From: a virus
DNA: 34,307 bases
Virus record (IMG/VR): IMGVR_UViG_3300014501_000048
Coordinates: 1 to 34,307 of that record
Reading direction: 5' to 3' (one strand)
Shown here piece after piece: positions 27,814-34,135 of this stretch (the first letter of the stretch is position 1; the number at the start of each line of letters is the position of its first letter). Both the position numbers and the translations under genes were made by a program. Under the pieces are notes generated by a model. It ran no database searches. It had not been told where the DNA came from and worked only from the letters and a program-made list of their open reading frames with translations.

Positions 27814-28574
27814 TGGAAAAGGAAAGCGTAATCAGTCTACTGCGCAAACTGATGGCACAGGCAGACGGCGAGAAAGCAGTCGGCAATCTGGCTGCTGCTG
27901 AAGCCTTCGCAGCCAAAGCCCAAGAGTTGCTGCTCAAGCACAAGCTGGAGATGAGCGACGTGGAGATTGCTGCGGAAGAGATGAACGAGCCTGTCCTTGG
28001 CGAAGTGGTTTGCGCTGATGAGATGATGGACGCCAAGTACAATTACAACCGTCAGAAATCTGACATCTGGGTTTCGACACTGCTCAACGCTTGCGCGAAA
28101 GCGAACTTCTGCAAAGTGCTGAAGCACCGCGGCGGCAAGAATATGATGACCATTGTCGGACGCGCCTCTGACAGAGCAGCCGCTTCGGCTCTGTTCGTGT
28201 ACCTGAGCAAAGCCTGCATCGAGATGGCACCCCGTGAAGCAGATATGAACGGCGCCTATGAGAAGATCGAGCGCCGTACTTGGATTAGCAGTTTCAAGCT
28301 GGGCTACGCTGGCGCCATCTACCACAGACTTGACAGCAAGCGCGACCTCGCTCTGCAAAGCAACAGCACAGCGCTGATGCGCATTGACCAGATGGAGAAA
28401 GTGGTCGAAGAGAAGTTCAAAGAGCTATTCCCCAAGACAGTCAACACCGGCGGCAGGCGCGCAAGCAACCGCGACGGCTTCTATGCTGGCAAAGAGTACG
28501 GCAGCAAAATCGGCATCAACAGCACGAATAGACTGACTGGTGCAGTTGGCGGCATCAGCATTTTTGGGAGGTAA
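27813..28574 (+). CDS. DUF2786-family protein
   Basis: This 253-residue protein opens with ESVISLLRKLMAQADGEKAV and AEAFAAKAQELLLKHKLEM, the helical DUF2786 signature (RKLLALA-A-A-A-AQELM-KH). A longer second domain follows with WVSTLLNACAKANFCKVLKH, then a helix with ARASDRAAASALFVYLSKAC and a C-terminal basic part (GGRRASNRDGFYAGKEYGSK). The role of DUF2786 proteins is unknown; they are widespread in phages and mobile elements. It starts on the preceding stop. A longer reading from 27669 is in the same frame but would overlap the Cys-rich gene and is not needed. Confidence 0.8.
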   Translation: MEKESVISLLRKLMAQADGEKAVGNLAAAEAFAAKAQELLLKHKLEMSDVEIAAEEMNEPVLGEVVCADEMMDAKYNYNRQKSDIWVSTLLNACAKANFCKVLKHRGGKNMMTIVGRASDRAAASALFVYLSKACIEMAPREADMNGAYEKIERRTWISSFKLGYAGAIYHRLDSKRDLALQSNSTALMRIDQMEKVVEEKFKELFPKTVNTGGRRASNRDGFYAGKEYGSKIGINSTNRLTGAVGGISIFGR

Positions 28575-28578
28575 CACA

Positions 28579-28713
28579 ATGTCTTTCTGGACTCTAGTCT
28601 GGCACGGTGTCACTGCGATGGTAAACATGATCTGGTACAGCATCACCTTCGCAGCCGCGTGGAAGTACTTGACATCGGATGCGCAGAACGCCATCGACGA
28701 GTTATCAATATGA
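28579..28713 (+). CDS. Small Trp-rich membrane protein (44 residues)
   Basis: The protein MSFWTLVWHGVTAMVNMIWY continues with SITFAAAWKYLTS and a short acidic tail. The hydrophobic, tryptophan-rich stretch (residues 3-30) probably lies in or at the membrane. GGGAGG nine bases upstream supports the ATG. The TGA overlaps the next ATG. It could be a small holin-like protein near the M15-like peptidase, but only the hydrophobic pattern supports that. Confidence 0.6.
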   Translation: MSFWTLVWHGVTAMVNMIWYSITFAAAWKYLTSDAQNAIDELSI

Positions 28714-29399
28714 AAAACCTACCGAGCATGGGAAAGTTCACAGCTATCGGAATGCGCACGCCTGTTACTGAGGGCAGAGCGCTTGTGGTCAACACTTGTT
28801 CGGACAACGACAAGTGCCTGATCGGCAACCACTCACAGTGGTCGTGGTGCAATCCGACTAACCGCCTCTTTGAGGCTGTGCATCCGGAAGAAGTTGCTCA
28901 TTTGTTCTCCTATTTCTTTTTCATTAGTATGCTGAGTATAAACGTTTTCAAATCAGCTATACGCGGGGTGCGAGGATCGTTGAAGTCTTTGTTGTGTGAA
29001 GCATCGGCAAGGTACACTTTGCAGGTTGGCAATGCTTCTACCACATCCACACAGTTCTTAGGTCTATCATCTACAAACGCGTCTAGCTGTAGCACCACAG
29101 CCATAGGACCCTTTTCTTTGGCGAGGAGAACGTTTGGCATGGCAATGTCTGCATTATTCCTGAGCCACTTCTTTGTCTGTTCCTGTGGACTTGATCCAGG
29201 CGTATCAAACCTGTTCGTTACAAAGAACACATCATGCTTCTTAAGCAGCGCGTGCAAAAGGTTCTGCGTTTCTGCATCAAAGGTAGCCAATGGCCTCAGG
29301 TACTGCCACAGATTATACACTCGTGTGGCCTCGGCCCACGCGCCTTTCATTTCTTCTGCAGACATTTCACAGTTTGACCAATCCCAATCCACAGGCTGA
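28710..29399 (+). CDS. Hypothetical protein reading into antisense nucleotidase gene
   Basis: The frame starts on the previous stop and reads MKNLPSMGKFTAIGMRTPVT, then a part with VVNTCSDNDKCLIGNHSQW and FEAVHPEEVAHLF. These first 68 or so residues look like a genuine protein. From about 28910 on, the frame is simply the antisense of the HAD nucleotidase gene and becomes Ser/Cys/Phe-rich (STTSTQFLGLSSTNASSCS), not protein-like. The nominal length is 229 residues. Most likely the original 3' end was lost at the junction with the minus-strand block, so only the first third is meaningful. Confidence 0.4.
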   Translation: MKNLPSMGKFTAIGMRTPVTEGRALVVNTCSDNDKCLIGNHSQWSWCNPTNRLFEAVHPEEVAHLFSYFFFISMLSINVFKSAIRGVRGSLKSLLCEASARYTLQVGNASTTSTQFLGLSSTNASSCSTTAIGPFSLARRTFGMAMSALFLSHFFVCSCGLDPGVSNLFVTKNTSCFLSSACKRFCVSASKVANGLRYCHRLYTRVASAHAPFISSADISQFDQSQSTG

Positions 29400-29497
29400 G
29401 TCCCTACGGGAGGTCTACCGTACAAGCGGTTCATGACACCAACAAACTCAGACTGAAAGTCTGCTATAACGTCGTCTACGTCGATGCCAATTCTCAT
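28910..29497 (-). CDS. HAD-type 5'(3')-deoxyribonucleotidase
   Basis: This 195-residue protein begins MRIGIDVDDVIADFQSEFVG, with the nucleophile and acid-base pair of motif I (Asp6, Asp8). FFVTNRFDTPG supplies motif II (Thr94), AKEKG a likely motif III Lys near 127, and FVDDRPKNCVD motif IV (Asp143-Asp144). The size and motif spacing fit phage 5'(3')-deoxyribonucleotidases, which dephosphorylate dNMPs and influence the nucleotide pool. AAGGAG seven bases upstream of the ATG is a strong ribosome site. It is the last gene of the minus-strand replication block; its 3' end meets the plus-strand genes head-on. Confidence 0.8.
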   Translation of the reverse strand: MRIGIDVDDVIADFQSEFVGVMNRLYGRPPVGTQPVDWDWSNCEMSAEEMKGAWAEATRVYNLWQYLRPLATFDAETQNLLHALLKKHDVFFVTNRFDTPGSSPQEQTKKWLRNNADIAMPNVLLAKEKGPMAVVLQLDAFVDDRPKNCVDVVEALPTCKVYLADASHNKDFNDPRTPRIADLKTFILSILMKKK

Positions 29498-29506
29498 AGT
29501 TTCTCC

Positions 29507-29764
29507 TTAGGTGATGTCGATGTCGCTGGGCTTCTTCAAATTGTTTATGACTTGAGCGTACGTTGTAGGCTTGAACTCACTCTGCATGTGATGGACAAGG
29601 AGGTCTATAGCGATATTCAACTCTCCTGCTTGGTGGTCTTCGTCCCCTGTGTGGTAGCGGTCTGTTGTGAGCTGACCGTAGGCAAAGCTCCACAAATCAT
29701 GGAGGTCAGCCATGTGCTCCATACGCGTTCCCACGTCGTCCATGGAAATAATTCTGACAGGCAT
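29507..29764 (-). CDS. Hypothetical protein (85 residues)
   Basis: The protein starts MPVRIISMDDVGTRMEHMAD and has LHDLWSFAYGQLTTDRYHTG in the middle, then a helix with AIDLLVHHMQSEFKP. Several His, Asp and Glu residues lie in helices, but no known motif is complete. It overlaps the upstream gene by one base (TAATG), so the minus-strand genes at 29904 and 29764 are coupled. I do not recognise the family. Confidence 0.6.
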   Translation of the reverse strand: MPVRIISMDDVGTRMEHMADLHDLWSFAYGQLTTDRYHTGDEDHQAGELNIAIDLLVHHMQSEFKPTTYAQVINNLKKPSDIDIT

Positions 29765-29904
29765 TATTCTACCGCCTTGCGAATCACCACACGGGCCTCA
29801 GGATACTTAGCAACAATATGAGTGTAAACTACCAAGGCGTCTGCATAGTTCATAGGTTCAAAGGTCTCTGAATCGTCCTTATTCTTTACAAAAACCTGCC
29901 ACAT
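29764..29904 (-). CDS. Small hypothetical protein (46 residues)
   Basis: The protein reads MWQVFVKNKDDSETFEPMNY, then ADALVVYTHIVAKYPEARVV and ends IRKAVE. It has a strand-helix-strand pattern with good hydrophobic periodicity. AAGGAGG five bases before the ATG is a strong ribosome site. The stop overlaps the next start by one base. Its size keeps it out of simple ORF lists, but the ribosome site and coupling support it. Confidence 0.68.
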   Translation of the reverse strand: MWQVFVKNKDDSETFEPMNYADALVVYTHIVAKYPEARVVIRKAVE

Positions 29905-30032
29905 AATTCCTCCTTATTTCCAGATGAGTGCTGGCTTCCATACTGAACACGGGGGAAGTGCCTGAAGCGCATCTCGAGGGAGACCTCAGAGAGCAAGCGC
30001 ATGCGATCCACTTCATGGTGCAGCGGGGCTGA
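29905..30032. other. Gap between polymerase and small genes
   Basis: This 128-base stretch holds no clear promoter or terminator. On the minus strand a 38-codon frame (30002 to 29886, starting MRLLSEVSLEMRFRHFPRVQ) crosses it and enters the next gene; it has no ribosome site and I do not accept it as a gene. Confidence 0.3.
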
Positions 30033-32195
30033 TTACTTAGCGTCTGCCCAGTTCTTACCGACGTCGCCAGAAGTCATCACGGGGATTTCCAGCTTCATCG
30101 CATTCTCCATGATGCGCTTGACTTCCAGTCGTGACTTCTCGCCGCGCTCTGACGGTACGAAGGATCCATTCAATTCATCGTGCACAGTCAGCACGCACGT
30201 GATGTCATTGCCGACATCGAACACTCCACTTTCCCACAGCAGCACCATCGCGAGCTTCATCATGTCAGCAGCGCTGCCCTGCAATTTCTTGTTGAGCGCT
30301 TTGTGGGTGCCAGTGACATGGATCTTATTGCCCCACTTTGCCAGCGCTTCTTCATAAGGCAGCGCAGGCTCTTTCGGAGCGCCCTTCGGAGTGTAACGCG
30401 GCTCCCACATATTGAAGCGCCCGCGCCGACTCAGAATGGTCGTGATGAACTCATGCTTTTCGGCATCACTCACGCACAACTTGTTCAGCGCTCTGATGTA
30501 CGGAGCAGCCTCGTGGTACGTCTTCATGATCATGAGCGCTTCAGCGGTCGGAGTGCCATCAGGGTTTGTCATACCCAGTTGGTTCGCCAGCTTCGCTTCA
30601 CCCATGCCGTACACCATGCCGAAGTTCAAGTTCTTGGCAGGCTTGCGGAGTTGCTTCAGTTTTTTCTTGAAGACCTCTTCGGTGAGGAATCCAGACTTGT
30701 ACAGCGCCTCAAGTTCATTCCAGCCTTGCGAGCCCGCTGGACCCTTCTGACTGTACATCAGGCGCGAACACATGTCGTGAAAGTCTGTGTTCGGATCCTT
30801 GAGGTAGAGCGCCTGTGGCACTTCAAAGCCTTGGCACTTGTTCACGATTGCATAGTGAACGAGAAAGCGGTATTCAATCTGGCTGTAATCCTGACTCCAC
30901 CACTGCGCTCCCTCATCAGCTACGAACATCGAGCGGCACAGCGGTCCGATGAACTCATCCCGCGTTGGGATGTTCTGAAGATTTGGATTGGATCCAGAGA
31001 ATCGTCCTGTGATTGTGCCTTGTGACTTCTCGTGCTCTTCTTTCTTCTTGCGCAGCGGGTGGAATTCACAGTGCACGCGATCACCGATTGCGCAGTCACC
31101 GATGTATCCTTCTACGAAGGTCCCGCGGGCTTTCTCAGCAATGTTGGCTTCGAGAATGTCATCCGAAATGTCGTGTGTGCAACCCTCTTCCAGCCAGAGT
31201 TTCCGAAAGCTCGGCTTGCCATCCTTCTTTGCGTCATCATAGCCTGGAGCGCCTGGGGTGAACAGCTTCTGGTTGTCACCAGTGCCTGTCAAGTACGGAT
31301 ACTGGATGCCCAGATTATCGAATACGCGCTTCATCAGGACTGGGGATCCATAATTGTCATACGTTAAGTCAACTCCACTAGTTGTCGCAACGCGCTTGAT
31401 CGCATCATCTCTGCGCTTGACGAGTAACGTTTCCATGTTCGCAGCCTGATTCAGGTCAACGCGGACACCGAGACGGCGCATGTAGAGCAAGAACGGGAGC
31501 AGACGACACTCAAGGTCGTACAACTCGTCCAAGTTTTCTTTCTTGAGTTGCTTTTTCTGCTTCTCCAACACCTGCACAGGAAGGGTGACATCGCCGAGAC
31601 CGTATGTCCGCGCATGCCCGGGGTGCACTTCATTGAAGCGCGTAATGTAGCCGGGACCGTACATCATCTCCAGCTCATCCGTAGCCTTGCTTAGCCCCAG
31701 CCACTTCTTGGCTAAAGTCTTGAGCTGGTAACTGAAGGCATACTCATCGAGCAGCGCTTCAGCCCACTGCACATCTCGGAAGCGTGCCAGCGGCGCATAA
31801 ACGTCCTTGTACTGCACACCGTCAAAGTCGTAGAGCAGATTGGCGCCAGCAATCTCGCCTGTGAAGAATGCCAGCTCAGTAGTGATCCAGTCCCAGACGC
31901 GGTTCTCGTCCAGATTCTGAACACCCTTGTGGCGCAGCGGATAGTACTCTGCGAACTCGATCTCGTACTTCTTGTTGTAGAGACTGACGGCGAAGCCGAC
32001 GACGAAGGCATCTCTGCGCCAGCCTGGACCGCGCTTCTCTCCGATGCTCTTGTCAACAGACTCAAGATCGAATACGATCCCCGCGGCTTTGCTCAGCGAC
32101 GGGAATTGATCCGGAAGTCTGTATGACTTGGGCGGAGGAGGGCGTCGTCCGCCAGAGATGGCGGCAACTTCAGCATCGGAAAAGAAACCAGCCAT
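30033..32195 (-). CDS. DNA polymerase, family A, with 3'-5' exonuclease
   Basis: This 720-residue protein is a replicative phage DNA polymerase. The exonuclease domain has Exo I VFDLESVD (Asp43, Glu45), Exo II GANLLYDFDGV (Asn119, Asp123) and Exo III TYGLGDVTL (Tyr198, Asp202). The polymerase domain has GRFSGSNPNLQNIPTR (398-412), motif A SQDYSQIEYR (Asp436), the O-helix LRKPAKNLNFGMVYG (Lys521, Phe525, Tyr529) and motif C VHDELN (His672, Asp673, Glu674). Phe525 corresponds to the residue that discriminates against dideoxynucleotides in E. coli Pol I. All residues needed for both activities are present. It starts directly after the stop of the upstream zinc protein (TAA ATG) and lies in the minus-strand block driven from 33.3 kb. 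Confidence 0.96.
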   Translation of the reverse strand: MAGFFSDAEVAAISGGRRPPPPKSYRLPDQFPSLSKAAGIVFDLESVDKSIGEKRGPGWRRDAFVVGFAVSLYNKKYEIEFAEYYPLRHKGVQNLDENRVWDWITTELAFFTGEIAGANLLYDFDGVQYKDVYAPLARFRDVQWAEALLDEYAFSYQLKTLAKKWLGLSKATDELEMMYGPGYITRFNEVHPGHARTYGLGDVTLPVQVLEKQKKQLKKENLDELYDLECRLLPFLLYMRRLGVRVDLNQAANMETLLVKRRDDAIKRVATTSGVDLTYDNYGSPVLMKRVFDNLGIQYPYLTGTGDNQKLFTPGAPGYDDAKKDGKPSFRKLWLEEGCTHDISDDILEANIAEKARGTFVEGYIGDCAIGDRVHCEFHPLRKKKEEHEKSQGTITGRFSGSNPNLQNIPTRDEFIGPLCRSMFVADEGAQWWSQDYSQIEYRFLVHYAIVNKCQGFEVPQALYLKDPNTDFHDMCSRLMYSQKGPAGSQGWNELEALYKSGFLTEEVFKKKLKQLRKPAKNLNFGMVYGMGEAKLANQLGMTNPDGTPTAEALMIMKTYHEAAPYIRALNKLCVSDAEKHEFITTILSRRGRFNMWEPRYTPKGAPKEPALPYEEALAKWGNKIHVTGTHKALNKKLQGSAADMMKLAMVLLWESGVFDVGNDITCVLTVHDELNGSFVPSERGEKSRLEVKRIMENAMKLEIPVMTSGDVGKNWADAK

Positions 32196-33011
32196 TTAGT
32201 CTTTCAGGATTCCAAGTTCTTTGAAGGTTTTGCGCACCAGCTTCTTGACATCAAACTCAGCGCGAGTGCCCTTGACTGCGGCAACGACATCGTTGATTGA
32301 GGATCCAGTCTCATACAGACGCTGTGCTTCTGTCAAGTCCACAGCAGCATGCTTGATCCGAGGCTTGACTTCAGAAGGACTGACTTTCTCAGCAAGGTCA
32401 AGCGCGGCGCTCACTACTGCTTGCTCAGGATCCTTAGTCTTCGGATGCGCCCGCTCAACTGCCTCTTTCACCTTCTTCGGTACAACGATGGGCGCTTCAA
32501 CTCCGACCATCTTGCACTCTTCCAGAGGTGCGATAGAAACCACAGGCGGATCCCCGAATGTGTGCTCGACGGGACGATTCATCAGATACGTGACTGCTTT
32601 GCTGACTGCTGAAGATGTCTGGTCGGCGACCAGAAGGACTTTCCTCTTCTCGTTCATTTCGTAATACTCCTGAACTGTCTGCGGGCACTTTGCCGAAGTG
32701 ATAATCTCGGGCTTGATGTCAGTTAACGGCACGCGGATATTCTCCGGTACGGATCCGCAGAGACCGCCAATCGGCTGCACACTGGCAGCGCTCACTCCAA
32801 GATTGACCAAATAACCGACGCGCCAGCCGTCAACGTAGTAGAGAATCAGGCAGCCTTCGTGCAGAATACGCTTGATCTTACGAGCAGCAAGACGCGCCAC
32901 AACTTGCGCACGGTAACAGATGTCGCAGACTTTGAGCAGGCGCCCGTGCCGAGTGCAGACTATGCACTCATGACAATCGGAGCAGTTTTCAGAATGCTTG
33001 ATGACTGCCAA
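32196..33011 (-). CDS. Hypothetical protein with N-terminal zinc cluster
   Basis: This 271-residue protein starts at TTG, with AGGAG seven bases upstream. Residues 10-32 hold six cysteines (CSDCHECIVC and CDIC) and probably bind two zinc ions or one zinc finger. The middle has a beta-rich part (LHEGCLILYYVDGWRVGYLV), and the C-terminal third is a Lys/Ala/Glu-rich helical tail with DVVAAVKGTRAEFDVKKLVR. It is directly upstream of the polymerase gene and coupled to it, so a role in replication or DNA binding is plausible. I do not recognise a named family. Confidence 0.65.
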   Translation of the reverse strand: MAVIKHSENCSDCHECIVCTRHGRLLKVCDICYRAQVVARLAARKIKRILHEGCLILYYVDGWRVGYLVNLGVSAASVQPIGGLCGSVPENIRVPLTDIKPEIITSAKCPQTVQEYYEMNEKRKVLLVADQTSSAVSKAVTYLMNRPVEHTFGDPPVVSIAPLEECKMVGVEAPIVVPKKVKEAVERAHPKTKDPEQAVVSAALDLAEKVSPSEVKPRIKHAAVDLTEAQRLYETGSSINDVVAAVKGTRAEFDVKKLVRKTFKELGILKD

Positions 33012-33019
33012 GTTTTCTC

Positions 33020-33268
33020 CTAGCTGGGGAGTTGGTCGCCGTAGAAGTCGAATGCAGGCTGCTGTTCAGCCCGCGCGAATGACTCTTCGACTTGCTTGAT
33101 TGCCTTGTCGCGGAGGAGTTGCTTGACTTCTTCTTTGGCTTCTGCTTTGTTCGGCTGCACGTTAGAGCCGTGATACTTCCCGCTGCAAATGCAGCTGCAA
33201 TGCTCTTTGATAGCGTTATGGCAAACGGCATCGCAGCGCCTCTTGCCAGCGCGGAGGACTGTTGACAT
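33020..33268 (-). CDS. Cys/His-rich small protein, first gene of minus block
   Basis: This 82-residue protein begins MSTVLRAGKRRCDAVCHNAI and has HCSCICSGKYHG next, so Cys12, 16, 24, 26, 28 and His residues could bind zinc. A charged helix (KAEAKEEVKQLLRDKAIKQV) follows. Small proteins with this CxCxC-GKYHG arrangement are common in phages but uncharacterised. The ATG lies six bases after a TATACT -10 element, so the transcript is predicted to be leaderless. It is the first gene of the minus-strand replication operon; an early regulator is one possibility. Confidence 0.68.
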   Translation of the reverse strand: MSTVLRAGKRRCDAVCHNAIKEHCSCICSGKYHGSNVQPNKAEAKEEVKQLLRDKAIKQVEESFARAEQQPAFDFYGDQLPS

Positions 33269-33274
33269 AGATCA

Positions 33275-33303
33275 AGTATAGCACGGTCTCGGTAACTTTG
33301 CAA
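33275..33303 (-). promoter_or_regulatory. Promoter of minus-strand replication block
   Basis: On the minus strand TTGCAA (33298-33303), 17 bases and TATACT (33275-33280), with a TG one base before the -10. The ATG is at 33268, six bases after the -10. A GTTACC half-site lies in the spacer. Confidence 0.62.
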
Positions 33304-33312
33304 CTGGTTACC
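33291..33312. promoter_or_regulatory. GGTAAC/GGTTACC inverted repeat (operator candidate)
   Basis: GGTAAC at 33291-33296, nine bases, GGTTACC at 33306-33312. It lies between two divergent promoters and overlaps the minus-strand spacer and -35 box. Related repeats occur at 2849-2878, 18729-18743 and 22723-22742. Confidence 0.5.
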
Positions 33313-33349
33313 TTCGTGATCTTGATGCTTTTCAGCATTCTGCTATGCT
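33306..33349 (+). promoter_or_regulatory. Plus-strand promoter with GGTTACC-TTCGTGATC element
   Basis: GGTTACCTTCGTGATC runs into TTGATG (33322-33327), then 16 bases and TATGCT (33344-33349). The ATG at 33356 starts six bases after the -10. Confidence 0.6.
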
Positions 33350-33355
33350 GTGTGC

Positions 33356-33529
33356 ATGACAAAAGCAATCGCAGAACTTCAAGCAGGTTACAAAAAAGCA
33401 TTCGGTGAAGACATCAAAAGCGTGACAATAACAGAGCTTAAAAGTGCCGGCAAAGAAGTTGATGCCGCAGCAGATGAGCACTTATTGAAAACAGGTGAAG
33501 AAGTCAGCTACGATTCACGCTGGTTTTAG
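33356..33529 (+). CDS. Small protein (57 residues), predicted leaderless
   Basis: The protein MTKAIAELQAGYKKAFGEDI continues with KSVTITELKSAGKEVDAAAD and ends SYDSRWF. It is Lys/Glu/Ala-rich and probably helical. There is no ribosome site, but the -10 element ends six bases before the ATG, so the mRNA should begin at the start codon. It is the first plus-strand gene after the divergent control region. The family is unknown; small early phage proteins in this position often act on host functions. Confidence 0.6.
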   Translation: MTKAIAELQAGYKKAFGEDIKSVTITELKSAGKEVDAAADEHLLKTGEEVSYDSRWF

Positions 33530-33540
33530 CGATTACTACT

Positions 33541-33585
33541 GGTTACCTTCGTGATCTTGCATCACCTTTGTAGAACTGTTAGGAT
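33541..33585 (+). promoter_or_regulatory. Second plus-strand GGTTACC-TTCGTGATC promoter
   Basis: GGTTACCTTCGTGATC overlaps TTGCAT (33557-33562), then 17 bases and TAGGAT (33580-33585). The next ATG (33592) is six bases downstream. A 21-base identity with the copy at 33304-33324 suggests duplication. Confidence 0.6.
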
Positions 33586-33591
33586 TGCATC

Positions 33592-34038
33592 ATGACAAAC
33601 ACACAACAGACCGAGCGAGCGTCAGGTAGTCTACATCACAAACTGAACAGGAGAAAAAACACTATGGCAACCAAGAAGAAAGAAGCGCTCCGTGGACCGA
33701 GCATCTCCGGTGAGCACCTCGCTGGCAAAGTCGTGATCCTGCGCGAAGACTACTTCAAGCCCGAGTACCGCCACATCGACAGGCGCTTCAAGTGCTCCGG
33801 CGGCTTCGGCTGTGATCCGAACCTCGCGGGGACTGCTGTCTTCGGCACGTTCCTGGCAGACGGCGAAGAGGCGCGCGTCAGCCGCGGAGATATTCTGTGC
33901 TTCGCGCCCGCCTGCCCGTGCTGCGGCAATCTCAGCTTCTCAGAAGATGAACACGGAACCAAAGAGCTGGCTTGCGATCGCTGTGGACTGCCTGCTGGCA
34001 GCGCTCTGTGCCAGTCGTCTACGGTGCCGTGCGCGTGA
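33592..34038 (+). CDS. Zinc-binding hypothetical protein
   Basis: The frame from the promoter-proximal ATG gives 148 residues. An in-frame ATG at 33664 with AGGAG ten bases upstream gives 124 residues starting MATKKKEALRGPSISGEHLA. The long form would be leaderless, the short one uses a ribosome site; both may occur. The protein has FKCSGGFGCDP, then a probable zinc part CFAPACPCCG followed by LACDRCGLP. Similar small proteins from phages carry four cysteines in two pairs. Function unknown. The last 15 residues (after CDRCG) look atypical, and a different frame carries another CxxC motif just downstream, so a frameshift near 34,000 is possible. Confidence 0.6.
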   Translation: MTNTQQTERASGSLHHKLNRRKNTMATKKKEALRGPSISGEHLAGKVVILREDYFKPEYRHIDRRFKCSGGFGCDPNLAGTAVFGTFLADGEEARVSRGDILCFAPACPCCGNLSFSEDEHGTKELACDRCGLPAGSALCQSSTVPCA

Positions 34039-34135
34039 ACGGCTATGCAATTCCGATGACGAATATCCGCTGGACATCAACGGAACCTGTCACGGCTGCG
34101 GAAGCAACTTTGGCAAGAAAGAAGGCAACCAATGA
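33947..34135 (+). CDS. Possible small protein or frameshifted end of the previous gene
   Basis: A 62-codon frame from the ATG at 33947 ends with DDEYPLDINGTCHGCGSNFG and KKEGNQ, and its TGA overlaps the ATG of the next gene (ATGA). The C-terminal part with CHGCG looks like real protein; the first half (SWLAIAVDCLLAALCASRL) overlaps the zinc protein in another frame and is doubtful. There is no ribosome site for 33947. It may be an independent short gene with an unseen start, or the original end of the upstream protein after a +1 shift. Confidence 0.35.
   Translation: MNTEPKSWLAIAVDCLLAALCASRLRCRARERLCNSDDEYPLDINGTCHGCGSNFGKKEGNQ

Noticed and set aside
29886-30002. Minus-strand 38-codon frame between polymerase and small genes
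   Set aside because: It lacks a ribosome site, overlaps the start of a well-supported gene, and its sequence gives no family hint.
30033-32195. Plus-strand frames opposite the DNA polymerase, such as 30180-31025
   Set aside because: They are shadows of the clear polymerase gene and show no motifs or ribosome sites.
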